A stretch of DNA of 64,000 nucleotides from contig NZ_CP058990.1 of NCBI RefSeq assembly GCF_019021925.1, positions 3,739,949 through 3,803,948 on the forward strand, written 5' to 3'. Shown here piece by piece: positions 54,508 through 63,307 of the stretch (position 1 is the first letter of the stretch; each line of letters opens with the position of its first letter). Below the pieces are notes generated by a model. The model saw only the letters and a program-made list of their open reading frames with translations, was not told where the DNA came from and ran no database searches. The DNA comes from Cellulophaga sp. HaHaR_3_176 (GTDB taxonomy: Bacteria > Bacteroidota > Bacteroidia > Flavobacteriales > Flavobacteriaceae). Both the position numbers and the translations under genes were made by a program.

Positions 54508-56772
54508 CTATTTCGTTATAGGTGCTGTTAAGATATGGTTTGGTATTCCAAAACCATCTACTAATACGCCTACATGTGGGCGTAGTTCTGTACATAAACG
54601 TTCAACTCTTTGTCGAATTGCTTTAGATTTAGTGCTTCCGATATATCCTTGTTCTAAATACCAAGTAGCATCTTGTCTAATTTCATGAAGTGCATACAAA
54701 TTCCCAAGTTTTTTAAACAAGTCTTTGTTTTTTTTATCTTGAATATTTTCTGTAAAATCAATAAAAGTAGAATAAGCTAGTTCACAACTATATGCTTTTC
54801 CTAAAGCTAATAAGTGAGTTTGTACTTTTAAAAATGCTTGATAAGATGGTACACCTTTCTTTATATAATCCCTTATTCGCATAGCTAATGTATAAGTTAA
54901 CCTTCTTGTACGATATTCAAAAGCATGTTTGTGAAATTTAGAGTTATATAAGTGTTCTGAATCGGTTTTATTTGAATAGATTGGATTTATGGTTGTTATC
55001 TTATCTGCGATTTGAGAACTTAATAATTTCAATACAGAAGTAAATCCTGCACTATTAAACTCAGCTTTAAAGTCTGATAGAACACCTTTGGCGCATAATT
55101 GAAGTAAAACGTTGTTATCTCCTTCAAATGTTGTAAAGATATCTACATCGCATTTTAAATCGGCAATTCTATTTTCAATTAAATACCCTTTACCACCACA
55201 TGCTTCTCTGCATTCTTGTATTGTGTCATTAGCAAACCATGTAATTATAGATTTTAGGCCTGCAACTTGTGTTTCAACTTTACGCTTGTCTAATTTGCTA
55301 TCATCACTATATACCTTCATAATATGTTGCAGCGTAATATCATAAACATACGATTTAGCGATGGCAGGTGTTAATCTTAATTGGTGGGTAGGGTAATCCA
55401 TCAATAAATCTTCTTGAATTTTTAAATTATTATTAAATTGCCTTCTTTTTAATGCATGTTTAACAGCGATTGTTAAAGCCATTTTTGCACCACCTAAACC
55501 AGCTCTTGCAACACAAATTCGCCCACCAACTAGCGTGCCTAACATTGTAAAAAATCTTTTATTAGGGTTTTTTATTTCAGAAAAATAGGAGCCATCTTCT
55601 TTAATATTTCCGTATTTATTTAAAAGATTTTCTTTTGGAACATGTACTTGATTAAACCATATTTTTCCATTATCAACACCATTAAGACCAAGCTTATATC
55701 CATTATCTTCAATACGTACGCCTGGTAATAATTTATGATTTTCATCGCGCACCGGAACAAGAATGGCGTGTACGCCTTCATTTTTTCCATTAACAATTAG
55801 TTGTGCAAAAACGGATGCCATTTTAGAATCTAAAGCATTACCTATATATTCTTTATTGTCATTTTTGCCAGGGGTATGAATAACAATAGTATCTGTTTTA
55901 CTATTATATGTAGCAGTTGTTTTTATGCCTCTAACATTAGATCCATGTCCTGTTTCTGTCATTGCAAAACAACCTAGTAAGTTTGTCTCTCCTGTTTTAT
56001 TTAAATATTTATCATGATGAGGTTTTGTGCCAAGCTTTTGTATGCTCCCTCCAAAAAGCCCAAACTGAACACCGAATTTTATAGCAAGACTACCATCGAC
56101 AAACATTATGTTTTCAAAAATAAAAGCATAGCCAGGCATATCGTTAGTGCCTCCATATGCTTCAGGGTAGGCCATTGCGCCATATTTTTTACTTGCAAGA
56201 TGTTGTACTTGAGCTAAAACTCTGCTTCTGAAATCTTCTTTTTTTCTATGAATGTCCCAGTCAAATACGGGGTCTTTCAAAACGTCATGTAAATTAGATA
56301 CTATTTCTGAAAATTCTCCTTTTACAATAGTATCAATTTCTTTAGCATTATAATAGTCTGAAGTAGTTTCTTGTTTAACTTCTACATCAAATAAATGCTT
56401 GTAGTGGTTAGGTTGTATCCCTAAATTTAGCTCAATATGTTCTAGACTTTTGTTGACTGGAGTTTCTGAAAAATAAAACGTAGTCATTCTTTGGCTCAAA
56501 CCACTCAAAGGATAGTTTTCACTTTCTATTAACCTTACCTCAGAGTTAGAAACGGTATGTTGCCATGATTTTATCTCAGAATTAAGAGGAGGTTTATCTG
56601 TGTTTAGCCAACTATTTAGTAGTGTAATATCTTTTTTGTCTAAGCTTTCATCACGTTCAATAGCGGACTGAACTACATTTATTTCAGAAGCAGATAATAA
56701 ATCATCAGACCAAATGACATAAAAGAATGGGATATATTGTAAAACGCCTAAAGTGTAATCATTATTTTTCAT
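54508..56772 (-). CDS. Long acyl-CoA dehydrogenase/oxidase-type flavoprotein
   Basis: A 754-residue member of the acyl-CoA dehydrogenase superfamily, catalysing the first oxidation of fatty-acid beta-oxidation. ATG 56772 (MKNNDYTLG) was preferred to an upstream start at 56787. The core domain has YGGTNDMPGYAFIFE, LGCFAMTETGHGSNVRG, IEDNGYKLGLNGVDNGKIWF and the FAD-domain segment CREACGGKGYLIENRIADLKC shortened here to its central GGKGYL. The N-terminus (about 1-150) and long C-terminus resemble the acyl-CoA oxidase layout rather than compact dehydrogenases. Substrate length and electron acceptor are unknown. Monocistronic. Confidence 0.85.
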   Translation of the reverse strand: MKNNDYTLGVLQYIPFFYVIWSDDLLSASEINVVQSAIERDESLDKKDITLLNSWLNTDKPPLNSEIKSWQHTVSNSEVRLIESENYPLSGLSQRMTTFYFSETPVNKSLEHIELNLGIQPNHYKHLFDVEVKQETTSDYYNAKEIDTIVKGEFSEIVSNLHDVLKDPVFDWDIHRKKEDFRSRVLAQVQHLASKKYGAMAYPEAYGGTNDMPGYAFIFENIMFVDGSLAIKFGVQFGLFGGSIQKLGTKPHHDKYLNKTGETNLLGCFAMTETGHGSNVRGIKTTATYNSKTDTIVIHTPGKNDNKEYIGNALDSKMASVFAQLIVNGKNEGVHAILVPVRDENHKLLPGVRIEDNGYKLGLNGVDNGKIWFNQVHVPKENLLNKYGNIKEDGSYFSEIKNPNKRFFTMLGTLVGGRICVARAGLGGAKMALTIAVKHALKRRQFNNNLKIQEDLLMDYPTHQLRLTPAIAKSYVYDITLQHIMKVYSDDSKLDKRKVETQVAGLKSIITWFANDTIQECREACGGKGYLIENRIADLKCDVDIFTTFEGDNNVLLQLCAKGVLSDFKAEFNSAGFTSVLKLLSSQIADKITTINPIYSNKTDSEHLYNSKFHKHAFEYRTRRLTYTLAMRIRDYIKKGVPSYQAFLKVQTHLLALGKAYSCELAYSTFIDFTENIQDKKNKDLFKKLGNLYALHEIRQDATWYLEQGYIGSTKSKAIRQRVERLCTELRPHVGVLVDGFGIPNHILTAPITK

Positions 56773-56842
56773 AGTATGAAAATACAATTTTCTATTCTTA
56801 ATAAATAGAATTAGTTGCAGAAGAAGTATCTTTATTTTGCCC

Positions 56843-56850
56843 TATCTTTG
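56843..56850 (+). promoter_or_regulatory. Candidate ruvB promoter, -7 box (near-leaderless)
   Basis: TATCTTTG, an exact TAnnTTTG match ending only 6 bases before the ruvB ATG, so the transcript would start at or next to the start codon. A TTG at 56815-56817 is 25 bases upstream, slightly beyond normal spacing. Confidence 0.4.
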
Positions 56851-56856
56851 TTACGT

Positions 56857-57879
56857 ATGAATGAAAATTTAGATCCAACCGGCCAAAACTTCTCTTCAGA
56901 AGAAGTTGATATAGATAGAGCATTAAGGCCTATAAGTTTTGGTGATTTTGCAGGTCAAGATCAAATATTAGAGAATCTAAAAGTTTTTGTTGAAGCAGCA
57001 AATTTACGTGAAGAAGCTCTAGATCATACACTTTTTCATGGCCCTCCAGGTTTAGGAAAAACGACATTAGCTCATATTTTAGCAAATGAATTAGGCGTAG
57101 GTATAAAAATTACCTCAGGTCCAGTTTTGGATAAGCCAGGAGATTTGGCAGGACTTTTAACAAACCTGTCTGAACGCGATGTTTTGTTTATTGATGAAAT
57201 TCATCGTTTAAGTCCGATTGTAGAAGAGTATTTGTATTCTGCAATGGAAGATTACAAAATAGATATTATGATTGAAACAGGGCCGAATGCACGCTCTGTT
57301 CAAATAAATTTAAATCCGTTTACTTTAATTGGTGCGACTACACGTTCAGGTTTACTAACATCTCCTATGCGTGCTCGTTTTGGAATTCAAAGTAGGCTGC
57401 AATACTACTCAACTGAACTATTGTCGACAATTGTAGAGCGTAGTTCGGAAATATTGAAAATGCCTATAACACAAGAGGCAGCTATTGAAATAGCAGGAAG
57501 AAGTAGAGGGACGCCTCGTATTTGTAATGCTCTATTACGTAGAGTTCGAGATTTTGCTCAGATAAAAGGTAATGGTAAAATCGATATTGAAATTGCTCGT
57601 TTTGCTTTAAAAGCTTTAAATGTAGATGCACATGGTTTAGATGAAATGGATAATAAAATACTAATCACTTTAATAGATAAATTTAAAGGAGGTCCAGTGG
57701 GTATTACTACTATTGCAACTGCAGTTTCTGAAAGTGCAGAGACAATTGAAGAAGTATACGAGCCTTTTTTAATACAACAAGGTTTTATTATGCGAACTCC
57801 ACGTGGTCGAGAGGTAACAGATTTGGCATATAAACATTTAGGCAGAATAAAAGGGAACGTACAAGGAGGTTTGTTTTAA
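56857..57879 (+). CDS. ruvB: Holliday junction helicase ATPase RuvB
   Basis: A 340-residue AAA+ motor that drives branch migration with RuvA. ATG 56857 ([12 protein letters not shown]) gives the standard length. A TTG at 56815 would add 14 hydrophobic residues not seen in RuvB. Walker A is [13 protein letters not shown], Walker B is LFIDEIHRL, sensor 1 is [19 protein letters not shown], and the C-terminal winged helix ends [19 protein letters not shown]. ruvA is 4.8 kb downstream on the same strand. Its stop overlaps the start of the P450 gene (TAATG). Confidence 0.97.
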   Translation: MNENLDPTGQNFSSEEVDIDRALRPISFGDFAGQDQILENLKVFVEAANLREEALDHTLFHGPPGLGKTTLAHILANELGVGIKITSGPVLDKPGDLAGLLTNLSERDVLFIDEIHRLSPIVEEYLYSAMEDYKIDIMIETGPNARSVQINLNPFTLIGATTRSGLLTSPMRARFGIQSRLQYYSTELLSTIVERSSEILKMPITQEAAIEIAGRSRGTPRICNALLRRVRDFAQIKGNGKIDIEIARFALKALNVDAHGLDEMDNKILITLIDKFKGGPVGITTIATAVSESAETIEEVYEPFLIQQGFIMRTPRGREVTDLAYKHLGRIKGNVQGGLF

Positions 57880-59204
57880 TGAGAAACTTGCCTATAATAT
57901 CGCGTTTAACAGTTGTGAAGAATAGTAGGCGTATTCTTAAAAATCCTTTGCCTTTTCATTATGAAAATTTTGAAAAATTTGGAGATATTTTTAGAATAAA
58001 AGCAGGTAATTCTGACGAGATTGTTTTTACGCGTAGCCCAAAGTTAATTAAGCATATTCTTCAAAAGAAACATAAAAAATATTACAAGTCGTCATTGCAA
58101 ACAAAAGACCTTGCTAAATATATAGGGCATGGTATTTTAACTTCAAATGGTGAGCACTGGCGTACGCATAGGCGAATGGTGCAGCCAGCATTTCACAAGC
58201 AAAAACTTCATAATTTAATGAGTACTGTTCGTTCAGTAATAGTGTCAGAATTAAAAGAAGTTAAAGTGGGTAAAACTATAGATGTTTATCCGTTGATGAG
58301 CAACCTTGCTTTTCAAGTAGTAGCAAAATCTCTTTTTAGTAGCGAAGATATTCAAGATCAGATGCATAAACTTCAACATATTACTGAGGTAAATCAGCGA
58401 ATGTTGATCAAAGAAATGCGACAGCCTTATTTAAAATGGTGGTTTCAGCTAAATGGGAGTATCAAGAAGCACTTGCAATTGGCAAAAAATGCGCAGCTAT
58501 TACTTAGTAATATTATTGACGAAAGAAGAAACACTAAACAAGAGAAAGATGATTTGCTAGATATGTTGTTACAGGCAAGGTATGAAGACGGCAAGCCAAT
58601 GCCTCAAGAGCAGCTTATTGATGAAGTTTTAATATTGTTTACAGCAGGGCATGAAACTACAGCTAATGCATTAAGTTTTTTATTCTTCTTACTAGCTAAG
58701 CATCCTGAGAAACAAGAAAAGGTGTATCAAGAAATTAAGAATGTCAATTTAGAGGGTGATAATGTTTTGTCAGTAATTGTTGAATTAAAATACACACAAA
58801 GTTGCATTGAAGAAGCAATGCGAATGTACCCGCCTGCATATATAATAGATAGAGTTGCTATTGAAGATGATGAGTTTGAGGGAAAGCATATTCCAAAAGA
58901 TATGGTTTTGCTTATGAGTATTTATGAGCTGCATAGGTACAAAGGGTATTGGAAAGAACCTGACGCGTTTATTCCAGAGCGCTTTCAAGAGTTAGATAAA
59001 AAAGAATATCAAGATTATTATTACCCTTTCGGAGCAGGACCTAGAATGTGTGTAGGTAATAATTTTGCAATGTTTGAAATGATTTTAGCAGTTGCTGAAG
59101 TGTTAAAAAAACATATAATTTCTACAGAATTAAGTGAAGTAGATATTAATCCATTAATTTCTTTAAAACCAGTAGCTGTCCCTTTGAAATTTCAGGTCAG
59201 ATAG
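57879..59204 (+). CDS. Cytochrome P450
   Basis: A 441-residue soluble P450 monooxygenase without an N-terminal membrane anchor. Diagnostic elements are the I-helix oxygen-activation motif AGHETTANAL, the K-helix ExxR in EEAMRMYPPAY, and the haem loop FGAGPRMCVG with Cys391 as the axial thiolate. It resembles the fatty-acid and alkane hydroxylase-like branch, but the substrate is not predictable. No ferredoxin or reductase gene is nearby. The start codon overlaps the ruvB stop by one base, so expression is coupled to ruvB. Confidence 0.93.
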   Translation: MRNLPIISRLTVVKNSRRILKNPLPFHYENFEKFGDIFRIKAGNSDEIVFTRSPKLIKHILQKKHKKYYKSSLQTKDLAKYIGHGILTSNGEHWRTHRRMVQPAFHKQKLHNLMSTVRSVIVSELKEVKVGKTIDVYPLMSNLAFQVVAKSLFSSEDIQDQMHKLQHITEVNQRMLIKEMRQPYLKWWFQLNGSIKKHLQLAKNAQLLLSNIIDERRNTKQEKDDLLDMLLQARYEDGKPMPQEQLIDEVLILFTAGHETTANALSFLFFLLAKHPEKQEKVYQEIKNVNLEGDNVLSVIVELKYTQSCIEEAMRMYPPAYIIDRVAIEDDEFEGKHIPKDMVLLMSIYELHRYKGYWKEPDAFIPERFQELDKKEYQDYYYPFGAGPRMCVGNNFAMFEMILAVAEVLKKHIISTELSEVDINPLISLKPVAVPLKFQVR

Positions 59205-59245
59205 CTTTAAGTTTTGATTTCTATATTATTTACCTTTAAATTTTT

Positions 59246-60169
59246 ATGATAGGAAAAGAGAAATACACAAAGATGATTAAAGATGAAGCTAAAAGGCTTG
59301 GCTTTATGTCTTGTGGTATTTCTAAGGCAGGTTTCTTAGAGGAAGAAGCGCCAAGATTAGAAAAGTGGTTGAAAAATAATCGAAATGGTGAAATGCAATA
59401 CATGGAGAATCATTTTGACAAGAGGTTAGATCCAAGGTTGTTAGTAGATGATTCAAAATCTGTAGTTTCTTTATTATTAAATTATTATCCGGAAGAGCAA
59501 CAGGTTGGTGATTCTTTTAAAATTTCAAAATACGCATATGGGCAAGATTATCATCATGTAATTAAAACTAAGTTAAGGCAACTTCAAGAATTTATCTCAG
59601 AAGAGATAGGAGAAGTTGGTGGTAGAGCTTTTGTTGATTCAGCACCTGTAATGGATAAGGCATGGGCTGCAAAAAGTGGTTTAGGTTGGATAGGGAAACA
59701 TAGTAATTTACTAACCCAAAAAGTAGGTTCGTTTTATTTTATAGCAGAATTAATTATTGATTTAGAGTTGGAATATGACCATGCGGTAACAGACCATTGT
59801 GGTACATGTACAGCTTGCATAGATTCTTGCCCAACACAAGCTATCGTAGATCCTCATATTGTAGATGGTAGTAAATGTATTTCATACTTTACAATCGAAT
59901 TAAAAAATGAAATTCCAGCAGCGTTTCAAGGTAAATTTGATGATTGGGCTTTTGGTTGTGATGTTTGTCAAGATGTTTGCCCTTGGAATAGATTTTCTAA
60001 ACCACATAAAGAGCCACTTTTTAATCCTAATCCAGATTTGCTTTCGATGACAAAAAAAGATTGGAAAGAAATTACCGAAGATGTGTTTAGAAAAGTGTTC
60101 CAGAAATCACCAGTAAAACGAACTAAATTTTCTGGACTTCAAAGAAATATTAAATTTTTAGATGATTGA
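59246..60169 (+). CDS. queG: Epoxyqueuosine reductase
   Basis: A 307-residue cobalamin and Fe-S enzyme reducing epoxyqueuosine to queuosine in tRNA, the last step of Q34 synthesis. The N-terminal cobalamin-binding part includes [12 protein letters not shown] and [20 protein letters not shown]. The two 4Fe-4S clusters are [16 protein letters not shown] and [11 protein letters not shown]. It has the length of the form lacking the C-terminal HEAT repeats. Located between the P450 gene and the malic enzyme gene, with 41 and 173 bases of spacing. Confidence 0.95.
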   Translation: MIGKEKYTKMIKDEAKRLGFMSCGISKAGFLEEEAPRLEKWLKNNRNGEMQYMENHFDKRLDPRLLVDDSKSVVSLLLNYYPEEQQVGDSFKISKYAYGQDYHHVIKTKLRQLQEFISEEIGEVGGRAFVDSAPVMDKAWAAKSGLGWIGKHSNLLTQKVGSFYFIAELIIDLELEYDHAVTDHCGTCTACIDSCPTQAIVDPHIVDGSKCISYFTIELKNEIPAAFQGKFDDWAFGCDVCQDVCPWNRFSKPHKEPLFNPNPDLLSMTKKDWKEITEDVFRKVFQKSPVKRTKFSGLQRNIKFLDD

Positions 60170-60210
60170 TAGACGGTTTTTTAGCAACACTTTTTAATTT
60201 AAAGGTAATT

Positions 60211-60236
60211 TTTGATGAAATTTAATTTTCATCAAA
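60211..60236 (+). terminator. Possible weak terminator after queG
   Basis: Perfect 10-bp AT-rich stem TTTGATGAAA (60211-60220) / TTTCATCAAA (60227-60236) with a 6-base loop, 41 bases past queG. It has no T-run, so termination is uncertain. Confidence 0.4.
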
Positions 60237-60291
60237 TTGTGATAAATAAAGGCTTTCAATTTAATTTTAAAACTTTTTTTATAAGAAAATG

Positions 60292-60324
60292 GTATTCTAC
60301 TTAGCGAGAATACTTGTAAATTTG
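60292..60324 (+). promoter_or_regulatory. Candidate maeB promoter with an inverted repeat in the spacer
   Basis: The -7 box TAAATTTG (60317-60324) lies 18 bases before the ATG. At the -33 position there is TTC (60295-60297, 19-base spacing). A 7-bp inverted repeat GTATTCT (60292-60298) / AGAATAC (60307-60313) covers the -33 area and the spacer, as an operator would. Confidence 0.45.
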
Positions 60325-60342
60325 TTATTCAATTTATAGAAT

Positions 60343-62628
60343 ATGAGTAAAGAATCAAAACGCAGAGAAGCATTAGTTTATCATGCAAAACCTCAGCCAG
60401 GTAAAATTAAAATAGTACCAACAAAACCTTATGCAACACAGCGTGATTTGGCTCTTGCTTATTCTCCAGGAGTTGCAGAACCTTGTTTAGAGATAGCAAA
60501 AGATAAAGATAATGCATACAAGTATACTTCAAAAGGTAACTTGGTAGCTGTAATTTCAAATGGTACTGCAGTATTAGGTTTAGGGAATATAGGCCCTGAA
60601 GCATCAAAACCTGTAATGGAAGGTAAAGGTCTTCTTTTTAAGATTTTTGCAGATATTGACGGGATGGATATTGAGGTAGATACTGAAGATGTCGATAAAT
60701 TTATTGAAACAGTAAAAATGATTGCACCAACATTTGGTGGAATTAACTTAGAAGATATTAAGGCTCCAGAAGCTTTTGAAATAGAAAGAAGATTAAAAGA
60801 GGAGTTAGATATTCCTGTAATGCATGATGATCAGCATGGAACTGCGATTATTTCTGCAGCGGCACTTTTAAATGCTTTAGAAATATCAGAGAAAAAAATA
60901 GAAGATGTACGTATCGTAATTAGTGGAGCGGGAGCTGCTGCTGTTTCTTGTACAAGATTGTATAAAGCCTTTGGAGCGAGAGACGAGAATATCGTTATGA
61001 TCGATAGTAAGGGGGTAATTAGAAAAGATAGAGATAATCTGTCAAAAGAAAAATTAGAATTTGCATCTGACCGTAAAATTGACACATTGCATGAAGCAAT
61101 GGTTGACGCTAACGTATTTGTAGGTTTATCAATTGCAGATGTTGTTACTCCAGATATGTTGTTAGCTATGGCAGACAATCCTATCGTTTTTGCAATGGCT
61201 AATCCTGATCCAGAAATTGCTTATGATTTAGCAATAAAAACAAGAAAAGATATTATAATGGCTACAGGCCGTTCTGATCATCCTAATCAGGTGAATAATG
61301 TATTAGGTTTTCCATTTATTTTTAGAGGTGCTTTAGATGTTAGAGCAACTAAAATAAACGAAGAAATGAAAATGGCAGCTGTAGTTGCACTAGCTGATTT
61401 GGCTAAGCAACCAGTGCCAGAGCAAGTGAATATTGCTTACGGAGAAACAAGACTTACTTTCGGAAAAGAATATATTATTCCTAAGCCATTTGATCCTAGG
61501 CTTATTGCTGAAATTCCTCCTGCAGTTGCTAAAGCAGCTATGGAGAGTGGTGTAGCTAAAAACCCAATAGAAGATTGGGATAAGTATAAGGAAGAGTTGT
61601 TACAGCGTTTAGGTAATGATAATAAAATTGTTCGCTTGCTGCATAACAGAGCGAAAATGAACCCGAAAAAGATTGTTTTTGCAGAAGCTGAACATCTTGA
61701 TGTTTTAAAAGCAGCTCAAATAGCTTACGAAGAGGGAATTGCAATTCCGATTTTATTAGGTAATAAAGAAGTTATTTTAGAGCTTAAAAAAGAATTAGAT
61801 TTTGATGCAGACCTTACTATTTTAGATCCTAAGGATAAAGAATCTGTAGAAAAAAGAGATCGCTACGCAACGAAATACTGGGAAACTAGAAAAAGAAGCG
61901 GAGTAACATTATATGGTGCTAAATCTAAAATGCGCGAGCGTAATTATTTCGGAGCAATGATGGTTGTAGAAGGTGATGCAGACGGAATGATTTCTGGTTA
62001 TTCAAGAGCATACCCAACTGTAGTGAAGCCGATTTTTGAAGTTGTAGGTCGTGCAGCTAATGTTAAAAAAGTAGCTACAGTAAACATTATGATAACAGAA
62101 AGAGGCCCGATGTTTTTGGCAGATACGTCTATCAATATTGATCCAACTGCTGCTGAGATTGCCGAAATTGCAAAAATGACGGCTAATGTTGCTACTACTT
62201 TTGGTTTTGACCCTGTTATGGCATTATTATCTTATGCAAATTTTGGTTCGTCAAGTCACCCTAATGCAACTAAAGTAAGAGAAGCTGCTAGAATTTTGCA
62301 TGAAACAAATCCTGATTTGGTTGTAGATGGTGAAATTCAAATGGATTTTGCATTGAATAAAGAATTACATGATGGTAAGTTTCCTTTTTCTAAACTGGCA
62401 GGTAAAAAAGTTAATACTTTAATTTTTCCAAATTTAGAGTCTGCTAACATTACTTATAAATTATTGAAAGAGTTGAATAAAGCAGAAAGTATTGGTCCGA
62501 TTATGTTAGGGCTTAAAAAATCTGTTCACATTTTGCAACTAGGTGCAGGTGTTGATGAAATGGTTAATATGGCTGCAATAGCCGTTATTGATGTTCAACA
62601 AAGAGAGAAGCGTAAAAAAGCAAAATAA
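60343..62628 (+). CDS. maeB: NADP-dependent malic enzyme fused to a phosphotransacetylase domain
   Basis: A 761-residue MaeB-type enzyme. The N-terminal half (about 1-425) is the malic enzyme (YSPGVAEPCLEIAKD, FGGINLEDIKAPEAFEIE, VMHDDQHGTAIISAAAL, VISGAGAAAVSCTRLY), converting malate to pyruvate and CO2. The C-terminal half (about 430-761) is phosphotransacetylase-like (KIVFAEAEHLDVLKAAQ, YGAMMVEGDADGMISGY-type segment), which in E. coli MaeB is regulatory and binds acetyl-CoA. Transcribed alone from its own promoter and ending at a hairpin (62652-62686). Confidence 0.95.
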   Translation: MSKESKRREALVYHAKPQPGKIKIVPTKPYATQRDLALAYSPGVAEPCLEIAKDKDNAYKYTSKGNLVAVISNGTAVLGLGNIGPEASKPVMEGKGLLFKIFADIDGMDIEVDTEDVDKFIETVKMIAPTFGGINLEDIKAPEAFEIERRLKEELDIPVMHDDQHGTAIISAAALLNALEISEKKIEDVRIVISGAGAAAVSCTRLYKAFGARDENIVMIDSKGVIRKDRDNLSKEKLEFASDRKIDTLHEAMVDANVFVGLSIADVVTPDMLLAMADNPIVFAMANPDPEIAYDLAIKTRKDIIMATGRSDHPNQVNNVLGFPFIFRGALDVRATKINEEMKMAAVVALADLAKQPVPEQVNIAYGETRLTFGKEYIIPKPFDPRLIAEIPPAVAKAAMESGVAKNPIEDWDKYKEELLQRLGNDNKIVRLLHNRAKMNPKKIVFAEAEHLDVLKAAQIAYEEGIAIPILLGNKEVILELKKELDFDADLTILDPKDKESVEKRDRYATKYWETRKRSGVTLYGAKSKMRERNYFGAMMVVEGDADGMISGYSRAYPTVVKPIFEVVGRAANVKKVATVNIMITERGPMFLADTSINIDPTAAEIAEIAKMTANVATTFGFDPVMALLSYANFGSSSHPNATKVREAARILHETNPDLVVDGEIQMDFALNKELHDGKFPFSKLAGKKVNTLIFPNLESANITYKLLKELNKAESIGPIMLGLKKSVHILQLGAGVDEMVNMAAIAVIDVQQREKRKKAK

Positions 62629-62651
62629 TTTTTTTTAATTATATATTGATG

Positions 62652-62686
62652 ATATCATAAGTGTAAATTTTTTATGCTTATGATAT
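62652..62686 (+). terminator. Terminator after maeB
   Basis: Perfect 10-bp stem ATATCATAAG (62652-62661) / CTTATGATAT (62677-62686), 15-base loop, followed by TATTTTTTAAA. It begins 23 bases past the maeB stop. Confidence 0.6.
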
Positions 62687-62719
62687 TATTTTTTAAATTA
62701 ACCAATAAATAGCACAAGT

Positions 62720-63301
62720 ATGATACATCATTTAAAAGGAAAATTAGTAGAAAAAAATCCTACAAATGTAGTTATCGAGTGCAATGGTGTAGGGTATTTT
62801 GTAAATATATCATTACATACTTTTTCAAAGATTACTGATACTGAAAATATTCAGTTATTTACGCATCTTCAGGTAAAAGAAGATTCACATACGTTATTTG
62901 GTTTTTCAGAAAAATCAGAAAGAGAAATTTTCAGGTTATTACTTTCTGTTTCAGGAATCGGATCTAGCACAGCTAGAACAATGTTATCATCAATGTCTCC
63001 TATTCAAGTAAGAGATGCAATTGCTGTAGGAGATGTTCCTGCAATACAATCGATTAAAGGTATTGGAGCAAAAACAGCACAGCGAGTTATTTTAGATTTG
63101 AAAGACAAAGTTTTAAAAATCTATGATATTGATGAAGTTTCCGCTATTTCAAACAATACAAATAAAGATGAAGCGTTATCTGCTTTAGAGGTTCTTGGTT
63201 TTATACGTAAGCAATCAGAAAAAATTGTAGACAAAGTTTTAAGCCAAGACGCTTCCCTTAGCGTGGAAGACATCATTAAGCTTTCGCTTAAAAATTTGTA
63301 A
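62720..63301 (+). CDS. ruvA: Holliday junction DNA helicase subunit RuvA
   Basis: A 193-residue protein that recognises four-way DNA junctions and loads RuvB. Domain I is an OB-fold (IHHLKGKLVEKNPTNVVIE). Domain II has two helix-hairpin-helix motifs (LLSVSGIGSSTARTML and IKGIGAKTAQRVILDLKDK). Domain III at the C-terminus (EALSALEVLGFIRKQSEKIV) contacts RuvB. sprA begins 6 bases after the stop, so the two genes form a tight unit. Confidence 0.96.
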   Translation: MIHHLKGKLVEKNPTNVVIECNGVGYFVNISLHTFSKITDTENIQLFTHLQVKEDSHTLFGFSEKSEREIFRLLLSVSGIGSSTARTMLSSMSPIQVRDAIAVGDVPAIQSIKGIGAKTAQRVILDLKDKVLKIYDIDEVSAISNNTNKDEALSALEVLGFIRKQSEKIVDKVLSQDASLSVEDIIKLSLKNL

Positions 63302-63307
63302 TAAAGT

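Noticed and set aside
60831..61178. Minus-strand reading frame within maeB
   Set aside because: Antisense of a conserved malic enzyme domain, with no promoter or family match.
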